A DNA stretch of 64,000 nucleotides from Roseovarius litorisediminis. GTDB lineage: Bacteria > Pseudomonadota > Alphaproteobacteria > Rhodobacterales > Rhodobacteraceae. The position numbers and the translations under genes are program-made. The notes under the pieces were generated by a model. It was not told where the DNA came from and ran no database searches. It was given only the letters and a program-made list of their open reading frames with translations. Numbering within the stretch: position 1 is the first letter of the stretch; each line of letters opens with the position of its first letter. The stretch is taken from positions 496,001-560,000 of the forward strand of contig NZ_FWFL01000001.1 of assembly GCF_900172295.1 (NCBI RefSeq), read 5' to 3'. Shown here one piece after another: positions 56,035-64,000 of this stretch.

Positions 56035-57550
56035 CGGAACCCTCCAGCGAAATCGCCACCAGCTGTTGTGCTTCCATGGCAAATTCCATCGGCAACGCCT
56101 GCAGCACGTCCTTGCAGAAGCCGTTGACCACCAGTGCCACGGCCTCTTCCTCGTCCATGCCGCGCTGACGGCAATAGAACATCTGGTCGTCATCCACCTT
56201 TGACGTTGTCGCCTCGTGCTCGACCCGGCTCGAGTTATTCTTGACCTCGATGTAGGGCACCGTATGCGCCCCGCATTTGTCGCCGATCAGCAGGCTGTCG
56301 CACTGGGTGTAATTCCGACTGTCCTTGGCCTTTGGGTGCATCGATACCAGCCCGCGATAGGTGTTCTGCGCATGTCCCGCGCTGATGCCCTTTGACACGA
56401 TCCGGCTGCGGGTGTTCTTACCCAAGTGGATCATTTTGGTGCCAGTATCTGCCTGCTGATAATTGTTGGCGATAGCGATCGAATAGAACTCGCCCTGAGA
56501 TTCGTCCCCGCGCAGAATGCAACTTGGGTATTTCCAGGTCACGGCCGACCCGGTTTCTACCTGCGTCCACATCACCTTGGCGCGGTCGCCCCGGCAATCG
56601 GCGCGCTTGGTCACAAAGTTGTAAATCCCGCCCTTGCCATTTTCATCACCCGGATACCAGTTCTGCACGGTCGAGTATTTTACCTCGGCGTCTTCTTCGA
56701 TGATGATCTCAACCACTGCGGCATGCAACTGGCTGACGTCGCGCTGTGGCGCGGTGCAGCCTTCCAGATAGGACACGTAGCTGCCCTTGTCGGCGATGAT
56801 CAGCGTGCGCTCGAACTGACCGGTGTTCTCGGCATTGATCCGGAAATAGGTGCTCAGTTCCATGGGGCAACGAACACCCGGTGGCACATAGACAAACGAC
56901 CCGTCCGAGAAGACGGCAGAATTCAGCGTCGCATAGAAATTGTCACTGACAGGCACAACCGACCCAAGGTATTTCTTTACCAGTTCGGGATGTTCGCGAA
57001 TGGCCTCGCTGATCGAGCAAAAGATGACCCCGGCATTTTTCAGTTCCGCCTGAAAAGTTGTCCCGACCGAGACCGAGTCAAACACCGCATCCACCGCCAC
57101 TTTGCGGCCCTCGGCAGGCGCGCCTTCCGCCCCCTCGACACCGGCCAGTATCATCTGCTCTTTCAGCGGAATGCCCAGCTTGGCGTAGGTTTCAAGCAGT
57201 TTCGGATCGACCTCATCCAGCGACTTCGGCTTGATCTCCATCGACTTGGGCCGCGCGTAATAATACTGGTCCTGAAAATCGATTTTCGGATAATCCACCA
57301 TCGCCCAGTCGGGCTCTTCCTTGGTCAGCCAGCGTTCGTAGGCTTCCAGTCTCCAATCCGTCATCCACTGGGGTTCTTCGTTTTTCGACGAAATCAGCCG
57401 CACGATATCCGGCGTCAGGCCCTTGGGGGCATACTCCATCTCGATATCGGTTTCCCAGCCGTATTTATAGGCACCGCCAACCTCACGCACGGCATCAACC
57501 GTTTCCTGATCGACACCTTCCTTGACCTGCGGTTCATCAAGTGCAGCCAT
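56027..57550 (-). CDS. sufB: Fe-S cluster assembly scaffold SufB
   Basis: A 507-residue SufB, the main scaffold of SufBC2D. Segments: [79 protein letters not shown] and [18 protein letters not shown], all expected. The Cys and His region of the C-terminal beta-helix is intact. Follows a NifS-type gene by 15 bases. Confidence 0.97.
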   Translation of the reverse strand: MAALDEPQVKEGVDQETVDAVREVGGAYKYGWETDIEMEYAPKGLTPDIVRLISSKNEEPQWMTDWRLEAYERWLTKEEPDWAMVDYPKIDFQDQYYYARPKSMEIKPKSLDEVDPKLLETYAKLGIPLKEQMILAGVEGAEGAPAEGRKVAVDAVFDSVSVGTTFQAELKNAGVIFCSISEAIREHPELVKKYLGSVVPVSDNFYATLNSAVFSDGSFVYVPPGVRCPMELSTYFRINAENTGQFERTLIIADKGSYVSYLEGCTAPQRDVSQLHAAVVEIIIEEDAEVKYSTVQNWYPGDENGKGGIYNFVTKRADCRGDRAKVMWTQVETGSAVTWKYPSCILRGDESQGEFYSIAIANNYQQADTGTKMIHLGKNTRSRIVSKGISAGHAQNTYRGLVSMHPKAKDSRNYTQCDSLLIGDKCGAHTVPYIEVKNNSSRVEHEATTSKVDDDQMFYCRQRGMDEEEAVALVVNGFCKDVLQALPMEFAMEAQQLVAISLEGSVG

Positions 57551-57565
57551 GGCAATCTCCTCGTT

Positions 57566-58612
57566 TCACGCCGCCCGGGCGCGATGTTTCTGTCTGCACT
57601 TCAGCCATTCTTCGGCAAAGCGCATGATATCGTCTTCCGTCGTCTCAAGGCCCAGCGACACGCGGATCGCACTGCTTGCCTCGTCCTCGTCATAGCCCAT
57701 CGCGCGCAAAACCCGGCTTGCGCGCACCTTGCCACTGGAACAGGCACTGCCCGCCGAAATGGCAAATCCCGCCAGATCCATCGCCATCACCTGCGTCTCT
57801 CCCTTCCAGCCAGTTGAAATGAAACAACTGGTGTTGGGAAGTCGCGATTCCGATTTCCCGACAAAAATAGTCTCTTTTGCAGAATCCTCAATAGATGATT
57901 CTAGAATGTTTCTAAGTTTTTCTACTTGGTGCCACTTTCCGTCAGCAAGATCACGACCCGCCGCCTCTGCAGCCGCGCCAAACCCGGCGATGCCAATTAC
58001 ATTCTCGGTGCCCGACCGGCGGCCCATTTCCTGCCCGCCGCCCCTGATCTGCGCGGCAATCTCCGTACCGCGCTTTACCACCAGTGCGCCTACGCCCTTG
58101 GGTCCCCCAAGCTTATGTGCCGAAATCAACGCCATCTGGCAGCCTGACCCGTTGAACGCCACCGGTATCTTTCCAAAGGCCTGCGTCATGTCACTCAACA
58201 CGATCCCCTGAGGAAAAATCTGGATCACGCCGGTTTCCGAGTTGGCCACCTGCAGCACAGATCGGGCCGGATCTGCCACCGTAACAGCGCCGGTTTTATC
58301 CACGGGCAAATCGCAATCCACCCAGGCCGCGACCGCATCGTGTTCGATCTCACTTCCATGAAGCCCCCGGCCCGCCAGCGCCAGCGCCGCCGCCTCGGTC
58401 GCACTTGAAGTAAAAATCACATCCGCCCCCTGGGCGCCAAAAGCGGCGGCCACCTGCGCACGCGCCCTTTCGATCAGCGCCTTCGCCGCACGCCCCTCGG
58501 CATGCACGCTTGACGGATTCCCCACCAGGTCCATCGCTGCGGTCATTGCCATGCGGGCCTCGGCTCTCAGGGGGGCCGTTGCGTTATGATCCAGATAGAC
58601 CCGGGCGTTCAC
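57566..58612 (-). CDS. Cysteine desulfurase, NifS/IscS type
   Basis: A 348-residue group I cysteine desulfurase. N-terminal VYLDHNATAPLRAEARMAM, PLP lysine in SAHKLGGPKGVGALVV, and catalytic Cys in SAGSACSSGKVRASRVL. Shorter than IscS (about 400), as in alphaproteobacterial suf operons. A patch around 57840-57930 is richer in A+T than its surroundings and includes GATTCTAGAAT. With SufS, the operon carries two desulfurases. Confidence 0.92.
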   Translation of the reverse strand: MNARVYLDHNATAPLRAEARMAMTAAMDLVGNPSSVHAEGRAAKALIERARAQVAAAFGAQGADVIFTSSATEAAALALAGRGLHGSEIEHDAVAAWVDCDLPVDKTGAVTVADPARSVLQVANSETGVIQIFPQGIVLSDMTQAFGKIPVAFNGSGCQMALISAHKLGGPKGVGALVVKRGTEIAAQIRGGGQEMGRRSGTENVIGIAGFGAAAEAAGRDLADGKWHQVEKLRNILESSIEDSAKETIFVGKSESRLPNTSCFISTGWKGETQVMAMDLAGFAISAGSACSSGKVRASRVLRAMGYDEDEASSAIRVSLGLETTEDDIMRFAEEWLKCRQKHRARAA

Positions 58613-58721
58613 AGCGGGCCTCGGCTTTCATTTTTCCGGAAATACTCGCGCCGCAGGCATTCATCTGTGCCTGTAATGGCGTTCCATGTCGGTGCCACGG
58701 GCAGCGCCAACCCTGCCCGCC

Positions 58722-59183
58722 TCATTCTTCGTCCACCACATCAAACAGATGCGGCACCGCCGGGCACGGGGCCAGTGTATTTCTGACAACATCACTTAGC
58801 CTGGTCTGGTGCAGAAAGACATAAACCTGAGCACTCAACCCTTCCCACAACCGGTTCGTCATCGACTGCGCCCTTGATCCGCTGGCGCCTCCCGAGGCCC
58901 CTGCCCCCTTGTGCAGCGCATCCACGGTTTCATCCACCGCCGCCAGCACTTCGGAAACCCGAATCTCAGAAGTCGGTCGCGACAATCGATAGCCACCGCC
59001 CGGCCCCCGCACCGATGTCACCAGGTCTGCGCGGCGCAGTTTCACAAAAAGCTGCTCAAGATACGGCAAGGATATATCCTGCCGCTTTGAAATTTCACCA
59101 AGGGTCACCAATGTTTCGGCGTCCTGCAGCGCGATATCCACCAGTGCGACCATCGCATAACGCCCTTTGGTGCTCAGTTTCAT
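58722..59183 (-). CDS. iscR: Rrf2-family regulator IscR, cysteine-poor
   Basis: A 153-residue Rrf2 regulator: MKLSTKGRYAMVALVDIALQ, LPYLEQLFVKLRRADLVTSV (DNA helix), RGPGGGYRLSRP. The three cluster-binding cysteines of E. coli IscR are absent; the loop (residues 91-104) is KGAGASGGASGSR-like and the only Cys is Cys140 near the end. Rhodobacter IscR is known to bind a cluster unusually with few cysteines. It heads the iscR-suf operon and has a palindrome over its own -10, so it is likely self-controlled by iron or Fe-S supply. Confidence 0.9.
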   Translation of the reverse strand: MKLSTKGRYAMVALVDIALQDAETLVTLGEISKRQDISLPYLEQLFVKLRRADLVTSVRGPGGGYRLSRPTSEIRVSEVLAAVDETVDALHKGAGASGGASGSRAQSMTNRLWEGLSAQVYVFLHQTRLSDVVRNTLAPCPAVPHLFDVVDEE

Positions 59184-59262
59184 GGTTCTTTCCCCGCGAA
59201 TAGATTGACGTTGCGCAACACAGCGCTTATCTCGCTTTCAGCCCCTTCGGCTCCGGCCGAAA

Positions 59263-59279
59263 CTTAGAACAGTTCTAAG
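59263..59279 (-). promoter_or_regulatory. Palindromic operator over the iscR promoter -10
   Basis: CTTAGAACAGTTCTAAG is a perfect 7-bp palindrome around CAG. On the minus strand a TTGACG -35 (59300-59295) and TAGAAC -10 (59277-59272) with 17 bases between place the operator on the -10. It resembles what I recall as the Iron-Rhodo-box proposed for IscR in Rhodobacterales. It is also 61 bases before the divergent hydrolase gene. Confidence 0.7.
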
Positions 59280-59340
59280 GTGCTTGAGCGATTTCGTCAA
59301 GAATGCCGCCAACGGCACCCAACAAGGAAACATGTATAAT

Positions 59341-59994
59341 ATGCCCGAGGTTATCTTTCCCGGCCCAGAAGGCCGTCTCGAAGGCCGATACCACCCGCAA
59401 AAAGAAAAAGATGCCCCGATTGCGATCGTGTTGCATCCGCATCCGCAGTTCGGCGGCACGATGAACAACAAGGTGGTCTACAACCTGCATTATGCCTTTT
59501 ACAACATGGGATTCACCGTGTTGCGGTTCAATTTCCGCGGCGTTGGGCGGTCTCAGGGCGAATATGATCAGGGCGTGGGCGAGCTAAGCGATGCCGCCTC
59601 GGCGCTGGATTACCTTCAGTCGATGAACAACAACTCGAAACATTGCTGGGTCGCGGGTTTTTCGTTCGGTGCCTGGATCGGGATGCAGCTTTTGATGCGC
59701 CGACCTGAGATTACCGGCTTTATCAGCGTTTCGCCCCCCGCCAACATGTACGATTTTTCTTTCCTGGCACCCTGCCCGTCGTCGGGGCTGGTCATCAACG
59801 GCACCAATGACCGCGTGGCACCGCCCGCAGATACCGTTGCCTTGGTGAACAAGCTGCATGAACAGCAGGGCATCACCGTCACCCATCAGGAAATCGAAGG
59901 ATCGGGCCACTTCTTTGAAGAGCCCTACATGGACACGATGATCAATAACGTCACCGGCTATGTCAAACGCCGCCTGACCGAGACAACACGGTAA
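59341..59994 (+). CDS. Alpha/beta hydrolase
   Basis: A 217-residue alpha/beta hydrolase of the short YcjY-like type. Oxyanion segment VLHPHPQFGGTMNNKVV near residue 25-41, nucleophile in VAGFSFGAWIG (GFSFG) and His in GSGHFFEEP. Such proteins are esterase-like with unknown substrate. Start 59341 has AGGAA about 11 bases before; the ATG at 59332 is an alternative with the site too close. Divergent from iscR. Confidence 0.82.
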   Translation: MPEVIFPGPEGRLEGRYHPQKEKDAPIAIVLHPHPQFGGTMNNKVVYNLHYAFYNMGFTVLRFNFRGVGRSQGEYDQGVGELSDAASALDYLQSMNNNSKHCWVAGFSFGAWIGMQLLMRRPEITGFISVSPPANMYDFSFLAPCPSSGLVINGTNDRVAPPADTVALVNKLHEQQGITVTHQEIEGSGHFFEEPYMDTMINNVTGYVKRRLTETTR

Positions 59995-59999
59995 AACCC

Positions 60000-60239
60000 A
60001 TGGGCGTCACCGAAGATCTGGCCGACGAACTGGCCAACGATACCATCAAATATATCAACGCCTCCGGCGACGAGGATATCATCGCCGATCTGGTCAAAGT
60101 GCTGGGCGCTACGTCGCAAACTGCCGAAGAGGCATTCCTGACCTCGATCCGTGTCCGACGCGCGAACCTGAAGGCCAAGGCCCTCCTGGTCGAGCGTGCA
60201 AAAGCGTTCAAGGCCAAACAGGCTGGCGGCGCAGACTGA
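60000..60239 (+). CDS. 79-residue helical protein of unknown function
   Basis: A small protein, MGVTEDLADELANDTIKYI at the start, all predicted helix, acidic N-half and basic C-half (RVRRANLKAKALLVERAKAF). Starts 6 bases after the hydrolase gene ends, so one operon. I recall similar small Rhodobacteraceae proteins; no function. Confidence 0.65.
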   Translation: MGVTEDLADELANDTIKYINASGDEDIIADLVKVLGATSQTAEEAFLTSIRVRRANLKAKALLVERAKAFKAKQAGGAD

Positions 60240-60389
60240 CCTGCAGCGAAATTTGGAAGCAGCGTTGAGGGAATTACCAGACGCACCGGCCTATGTACTC
60301 AGGCGGCCCGGTGCAGGTGAGCGGGCAACATTTCAGCGCTGTGGAACCGTGTTGATTACGCCCCGAAACCAGGCCGGTTTGCGGGTCAT

Positions 60390-60488
60390 TGCTGTGTCGC
60401 CTGCCAGCCGTCTCTACCCCGCTTCCATGAAGTCTTTGGACCATTTGTAAAAGACGCCCTGCGATATGCCTTCACCGCGACAGAGCTC
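60390..60488 (-). mobile_element. IS3-family OrfA fragment
   Basis: A piece of IS3-type transposase A: ELCRGEGISQGVFYKWSKDF then MEAG, a TAG (60414-60416) where the family has Lys, and RRLAGDTA in the same frame after it. This is the helix-turn-helix of OrfA; no OrfB and no inverted repeats are seen. It is joined in frame to the end of an integrase fragment. Confidence 0.72.
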
Positions 60489-61034
60489 AGCAATGCCACG
60501 GGCCACGGCATAGCGAAAAATCGAACCGATGCGAGCGCTCAGGCGATGTGCTGTTTCGTAATTTCCTTTAGCCTCAACTTTCCGCAGGCATCGCAGGATT
60601 ATTGGGGCTGTAATCTCGGTTATCGCTTTGCGTCCAAATTCCTTGTTTGCCAATTTCAGGTGATAAGCCGTCTTTGACAATGTGGCTTCAGACTTACCCT
60701 CTTTACGTTGCTTTCTCAGAAACGCCTCGCCCGCCTTCTGAAAAGTCTGATCCTGCGCCTCGCGCCTGATCCGCTTTTCTTCCTGTTTGGACTCCGACGG
60801 ATCACCACCAGCCGCAATTTGGGAACGTGCCGTATCGCGCGCCTGACGGGCTTGCTGTAAGCTGATCGCCGGATAAGGCCCAATCGACAAAAGCTTTTCC
60901 TTGCCATCCCGTCAATATTTCAATCGCCAAAGTTTGGGCCCGTTGGGGTTCACAACGACAAACAAACCATCAAAATCCGAGACCTGATAGAGCCTCTCTT
61001 TAGGCTTCAGGCTTCGAATCTTGTTGTCACTTAA
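60489..61034 (-). pseudogene. Truncated tyrosine integrase (DUF4102/P4 type)
   Basis: Integrase N-terminal part from about 61034 (LSDNKIRSLKPKERLYQVSD, FDGLFVVV, then GPKLWRLKY), broken by TGA at 60912-60914 where RRDGKEKLLSIG would be expected, then SIGPYPAISLQQARQARDTA and the core-binding domain to FRYAVARGIA. The catalytic domain is lost, replaced by the IS3 fragment. It points away from tRNA-Thr (61206), the usual place for such elements, so this is the relic of an integrated element. Confidence 0.82.
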
Positions 61035-61205
61035 CGACCTGCTGGGGGTACCGTGTTTATTCCGTTTTCAAAATCCCCCCAAGGGCACCCCTAATCTGGA
61101 GTTATTTCACTGGATGGTAGAAACCGTCTCTGGACAATCTCGTTTCTGGATATCCTTATAAACAAGGATGAATCGGATGTCTCCGGACTTCTTTAAATTG
61201 GAAAA

Positions 61206-61281
61206 TGGTGCCCCCACACGGACTCGAACCGCGGACCTACTGATTACAAATCAGTTGCTCTACCAGCTGAGCTATAGGGGC
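61206..61281 (-). tRNA. tRNA-Thr (anticodon TGT)
   Basis: A 76-base tRNA on the minus strand with encoded CCA; the acceptor arms GCCCCTA and TGGGGGC pair with one G-T, the anticodon TGT sits in the loop TTTGTAA, T-loop GGTTCGAGTCC. Its 3' end faces the integrase relic. Confidence 0.96.
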
Positions 61282-61449
61282 ACGCGCGCTTGGATACGCA
61301 TTAACTTAAAACACTTCAAGCCGAAATCTTATGTAATGGGATAAAGATTCTTCAGCGTCGGGCCTACAGCACACAACACGTGAAAGCAGTTTAAACAGCA
61401 CGGAAAGACCGTATATTGGTGGTCGGCTATCGATAGGGTTCAGAGGCAG

Positions 61450-62325
61450 ATGCAAATCGTTCTTCACGCAGGCGCGCATATGACTGACGAGGACAGGCTT
61501 ATCAATTGCCTGACCGCGAACAGTCGGGATCTGGCAAAATACGGAACAAGCCTGCCCAGTCCCAGGACATATCGAAAACTGATCCGGGATGTCATCCACG
61601 ACGGGGACAAAACCGGCATTGATCCCAAGGCGCGCGACGAGATTCTGAGTGCTGTCATGAACGGCGAAGACACCGACAGATTGGTCTTGTCCAATGCCAG
61701 TTTTTTCGGATCGCCAAAAATGTCGGCCTCTGCGGGTGTTTTCTATAATGCCGCTGAATCCCGGCTGGATCTGCTGCAACAAATCTTTCCAAATGATGAA
61801 ATTGAGCTTTTCATGGCCATATGCAACCCGGCAACTTTTCTACCGGCCATATTTGAACAAACACCTTTCGATAACCTGGCGGATTACCTGCGTGGCGCCG
61901 AGCCGACATCAATGCGCTGGTCTGGGCTATTCGAGCGTCTGCGTGCCGCGTTCCCGGATATCGCAATGACTGTTTGGTGCAATGAAGATACGCCACTGAT
62001 CTGGGGGCAAGTCCTTCGGGAACTATCGGGTGTAGACCCCACAGTAGACATTGCAGGTGAATTTTCTCTGCTGTCCGAGATCCTGAGCGATGTCGGCATG
62101 AAGCGGTTTGAGGCATATCTTGCGGCGCACCCGAACCTGAGTGAAATCCAGAAACGGCGTGTCATCGCCGCGTTTCTGGACAAATTTGCCGAGGATACCA
62201 CCTTTGAAATCGAGGTGAACATACCTGGATGGACCGAGGGATTGATCGCCCAACTGACAGAGGTTTATGATGACGATATCGCCGCAATTCAACAATTACC
62301 GGGCGTAAACGTCATCATGCCATAA
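61450..62325 (+). CDS. Unknown 291-residue protein (diverged sulfotransferase-like?)
   Basis: Starts MQIVLHAGAHMTDEDRLINC, which resembles the opening of Rhodobacteraceae sulfotransferase-like proteins (LHxGxxKTGTTxLQ) but the P-loop Lys-Thr-Gly-Thr is replaced by MTDED, so nucleotide binding is doubtful. Middle section has SNASFFGSPKMSASAGVFYN and SRLDLLQQIFPNDEIELFMA. Ends in helices. Probably a degenerate family member of unknown role. Confidence 0.6.
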   Translation: MQIVLHAGAHMTDEDRLINCLTANSRDLAKYGTSLPSPRTYRKLIRDVIHDGDKTGIDPKARDEILSAVMNGEDTDRLVLSNASFFGSPKMSASAGVFYNAAESRLDLLQQIFPNDEIELFMAICNPATFLPAIFEQTPFDNLADYLRGAEPTSMRWSGLFERLRAAFPDIAMTVWCNEDTPLIWGQVLRELSGVDPTVDIAGEFSLLSEILSDVGMKRFEAYLAAHPNLSEIQKRRVIAAFLDKFAEDTTFEIEVNIPGWTEGLIAQLTEVYDDDIAAIQQLPGVNVIMP

Positions 62326-62334
62326 GGTGAGTTG

Positions 62335-62592
62335 CTACATCCCCAGGGCTTCTTTGTACATTTCAAGTACAGCTTCTTCCTCGGCTATATCGTCTTTGTC
62401 GCGCTTGCGTAATGCGATGACCTTGCGCAACACCTTGGTATCATAACCGCGGGCCTTGGCTTCGGCCATGACCTCTTTCTGCTGCTCAGCGATATCTTTT
62501 TTCTCGGCCTCCAACCGTTCATAGCGTTCGATGAACTGGCGCAGTTCATCTGCAGTTACACGGTAGCTGGCGTCAGAGATCGTATCGTTCAT
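62335..62592 (-). CDS. gapR: Nucleoid-associated protein GapR (DUF2312)
   Basis: An 85-residue DUF2312 protein, GapR, which binds overtwisted AT-rich DNA and helps replication in alphaproteobacteria. Core: ADELRQFIERYERLEAEKKD, EVMAEAKARGYDTKVLRKVIA and LRKRDKDDIAEEEAVLEMYKE. Start taken at 62592; a longer in-frame reading has no family support. Divergent from the small membrane gene at 62750. Confidence 0.93.
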   Translation of the reverse strand: MNDTISDASYRVTADELRQFIERYERLEAEKKDIAEQQKEVMAEAKARGYDTKVLRKVIALRKRDKDDIAEEEAVLEMYKEALGM

Positions 62593-62749
62593 TGGGGGGG
62601 CCTCCGGTTCGTGGAAATCCTTGACTACCCGGCTGTCAGGTTCGCTGCAAGATACTTCCAATCTATTTCACCCCCCGTCTCTGCCTTGCAGTCCTTTACG
62701 ACATCGACTAGGCGAAACAGCACGGATCATCGTCACCGGGAGAAGCTCC

Positions 62750-62965
62750 ATGGAATATCTGGTTTGGCTGGGCGCTTGTGTATCATTGGCCGGGCTTGCA
62801 GGCCTTGTTTGGTGCATTATACGCGTCTGGAAGGCCCGAAACGCCGGTCTTCGCGATGAAGAGCTAAAGGCCACCATTCAAAAGGTCGTACCGCTGAACA
62901 TGGGCTCTTTGTTTTTGTCAGTGATCGGGCTGATGCTTGTCGTGCTTGGAATTCTTTTGGCATAA
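62750..62965 (+). CDS. 71-residue two-helix membrane protein
   Basis: Hydrophobic stretch LVWLGACVSLAGLAGLVWCI, a basic-acidic loop (RVWKARNAGLRDEELKA) and a second hydrophobic stretch MGSLFLSVIGLMLVVLGILL. Similar in style to small alphaproteobacterial membrane proteins. AGAAGC precedes the ATG. Function unknown. Confidence 0.72.
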   Translation: MEYLVWLGACVSLAGLAGLVWCIIRVWKARNAGLRDEELKATIQKVVPLNMGSLFLSVIGLMLVVLGILLA

Positions 62966-62973
62966 ACCGTAGA

Positions 62974-64000
62974 TCAGTTGACCCGCCCAAAAAAACGTTC
63001 CCCGTTCTTGACCATGCTCTCAATCAAGGGGTCGGGCGTCCAAAGGCCTGCAGAAAGCGGTTGAAGCAGTCGTAAATTCTTCAAAATGGCAGATAGGCCC
63101 AAAACGTCTGCTTGAAACAAGGGGCCGCCGCGCGGCCCGGAAAAACCATAGCCTTTGACCATCAGCACATCCAGATCGGAAGCGCGCTGAACGACCCCGC
63201 CCTGCAAAAGGCGTACGGCCTCGTTCACAAGAGCGGCAAGTATGGCCTGTTCAGGCCCTACAGTTCTGATGATCGGCGACACGCCCGCCGGGTTACAGTC
63301 ATTCAACTCGGGGATCGGGTGAACCCTGTCGTCCCGATAAAGATAAAAACCTTGTCCGGCCGCTCGACCAGCAGCTCCGGCATTTATCAGCCGGTCCAGC
63401 AAATTGTCAGGATGCAAACCATCAAAGGCACGCGATCTCTGAACCTGATTTATGCGGTCGCGAACAAGCTGAAGACCGTCGCGGTCAATCATCTGAAAAG
63501 CACCTTGGGAAAACCCCAGTCGCTTTACCGATTTATCAACGTCTAACGGTCGAACTCCTGCATCAACCAGCTTCAAAGCAGACTGATAGAGCGCCAAAAT
63601 CATGGCATATCCGGGTCCACCCGTAACGGGCGCCGATCTTACGACAGTCATATCCATCGCGTTGAAAACCATGTCAGCGGTTGCGACGGCATCGGCCGGG
63701 CACCCAGCCGGAACCGTTAGCTCGACCAGTCTGGACTTGTTGATAGGACTGTAAATCCGGCAACCCACAGCCTGCTCATTGATCCCGGTTTCCCGAGCGC
63801 GCCTGGCCAGGTCGAAATCGCTGTTGAGGATGACCCAAGCCGCCTGATTTTCATCAGCAAATATTTCCTGAGCGGCTATTTTGCCTGAATCGAATATTAA
63901 CTGGGCCTCTTTCATGCTGGATCGCTCTGTAGAGGCAGATAATCGCGCCAGCTGTTCCTTGCATGCCTGGGGTAATAACACCTTGCGCGAAACAGCCGTG
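62974..64000 (-). CDS. 3-hydroxyacyl-CoA dehydrogenase, partial (C-terminal part)
   Basis: About 340 codons open to the right edge; the start is outside. The text fits the NAD-dependent 3-hydroxyacyl-CoA dehydrogenase region of FadB/FadJ-type proteins: TVVRSAPVTGGPGYAMILALYQ (like RVLxPYLxE regions), KRLGFSQGAFQMIDRDGLQLV, AGRAAGQGFYLYRDD and the second 3HCDH domain ILAALVNEAVRLLQGGVVQRASDLDVLMVKGYGFSGPRGGPLF. It may be part of a multifunctional fatty acid oxidation enzyme with enoyl-CoA hydratase upstream. Confidence 0.85.
   Translation of the reverse strand, partial: TAVSRKVLLPQACKEQLARLSASTERSSMKEAQLIFDSGKIAAQEIFADENQAAWVILNSDFDLARRARETGINEQAVGCRIYSPINKSRLVELTVPAGCPADAVATADMVFNAMDMTVVRSAPVTGGPGYAMILALYQSALKLVDAGVRPLDVDKSVKRLGFSQGAFQMIDRDGLQLVRDRINQVQRSRAFDGLHPDNLLDRLINAGAAGRAAGQGFYLYRDDRVHPIPELNDCNPAGVSPIIRTVGPEQAILAALVNEAVRLLQGGVVQRASDLDVLMVKGYGFSGPRGGPLFQADVLGLSAILKNLRLLQPLSAGLWTPDPLIESMVKNGERFFGRVN

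Noticed and set aside
56426..57817. Long plus-strand ORF (463 codons) across sufB and the NifS-type gene
   Set aside because: Antisense shadow of two strong genes; no family features.
60912..60914. TGA in the integrase as a selenocysteine codon
   Set aside because: Nothing else of the selenocysteine machinery is seen and the protein is truncated anyway; simple decay is enough.

Overview
The window is chromosomal DNA from an alphaproteobacterium, almost certainly a member of the Rhodobacteraceae (Roseobacter group). This is inferred from the gene content and order: yceD-rpmF-plsX-fabH-ihfA-merR; argS-SPOR-nagZ-scpA-scpB; a long iscR-suf operon with extra membrane genes inside it; a cysteine-poor DksA and a cysteine-poor IscR; several Hint-domain proteins; and two dimethylglycine/sarcosine dehydrogenase-like flavoproteins. 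The DNA is GC-rich. The clear exception is an AT-rich, gene-poor stretch at about 49.5-50.3 kb.

Layout. 0-6.4 kb: the N-terminal half of an ABC-F ATPase, an ornithine lipid acyltransferase (olsB), a BamE lipoprotein, then the yceD-rpmF-plsX-fabH-ihfA-merR row that links ribosomal protein L32, fatty acid initiation and a nucleoid protein. 6.4-8.3 kb: tRNA-Pro(GGG), a long-form dCTP deaminase and two tiny genes. 8.3-16.7 kb (minus strand): scpAB condensin subunits, nagZ, a SPOR protein, argS, a cation/proton antiporter and a dGTPase. 16.8-19.6 kb: an A-type Fe-S carrier, then an unusual minus-strand row made of a 123-residue protein built from 21-residue tandem repeats, an unknown gene broken by one in-frame amber codon, and an EamA permease. 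19.9-26.3 kb: xthA, an FAD monooxygenase, dksA and a MoxR-lipoprotein-small membrane protein-CoxE row.

26.4-32.1 kb: two Hint-domain genes in tandem, each followed by an opposing cystathionine gamma-synthase-type gene. The first of these enzymes is only an internally deleted remnant, so this looks like a decayed tandem duplication. The intact enzyme is translationally coupled to an Asp/Glu racemase-like protein and to anmK (peptidoglycan recycling; nagZ lies 20 kb away). 32.2-42.4 kb: tyrS, an arsR-acr3-arsH arsenic resistance operon, aroKB, a three-gene xerD operon, a degenerate metallophosphoesterase and a CBS/CorC membrane protein. 42.6-49.5 kb: two paralogous one-carbon flavoproteins facing away from each other with a cysteine-rich secreted mini-protein between them, a MobA-like nucleotidyltransferase and a third, stand-alone Hint protein. 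50.3-59.2 kb: tRNA-Arg(CCG), a small lipoprotein and a ten-gene iscR-suf operon (two cysteine desulfurases, SufBCD, two YIP1-like membrane proteins, a small membrane protein and a methyltransferase-like protein). 59.3-64 kb: a hydrolase, a decayed integrase fused to an IS3 fragment next to tRNA-Thr(TGT), an unknown protein, gapR, a small membrane protein and the C-terminal part of a 3-hydroxyacyl-CoA dehydrogenase that runs off the window.

Most of the window is housekeeping. The best candidates for something undescribed are the 21-residue repeat peptide gene with its neighbours (17.1-19.6 kb), the Hint/PLP-enzyme duplication, and several short DNA motifs: a 16-bp sequence present twice, a CGTAC cluster, an operator covering the arsR start codon, and a palindrome over the -10 of iscR. 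All assignments come from reading the sequence; no database search was run.
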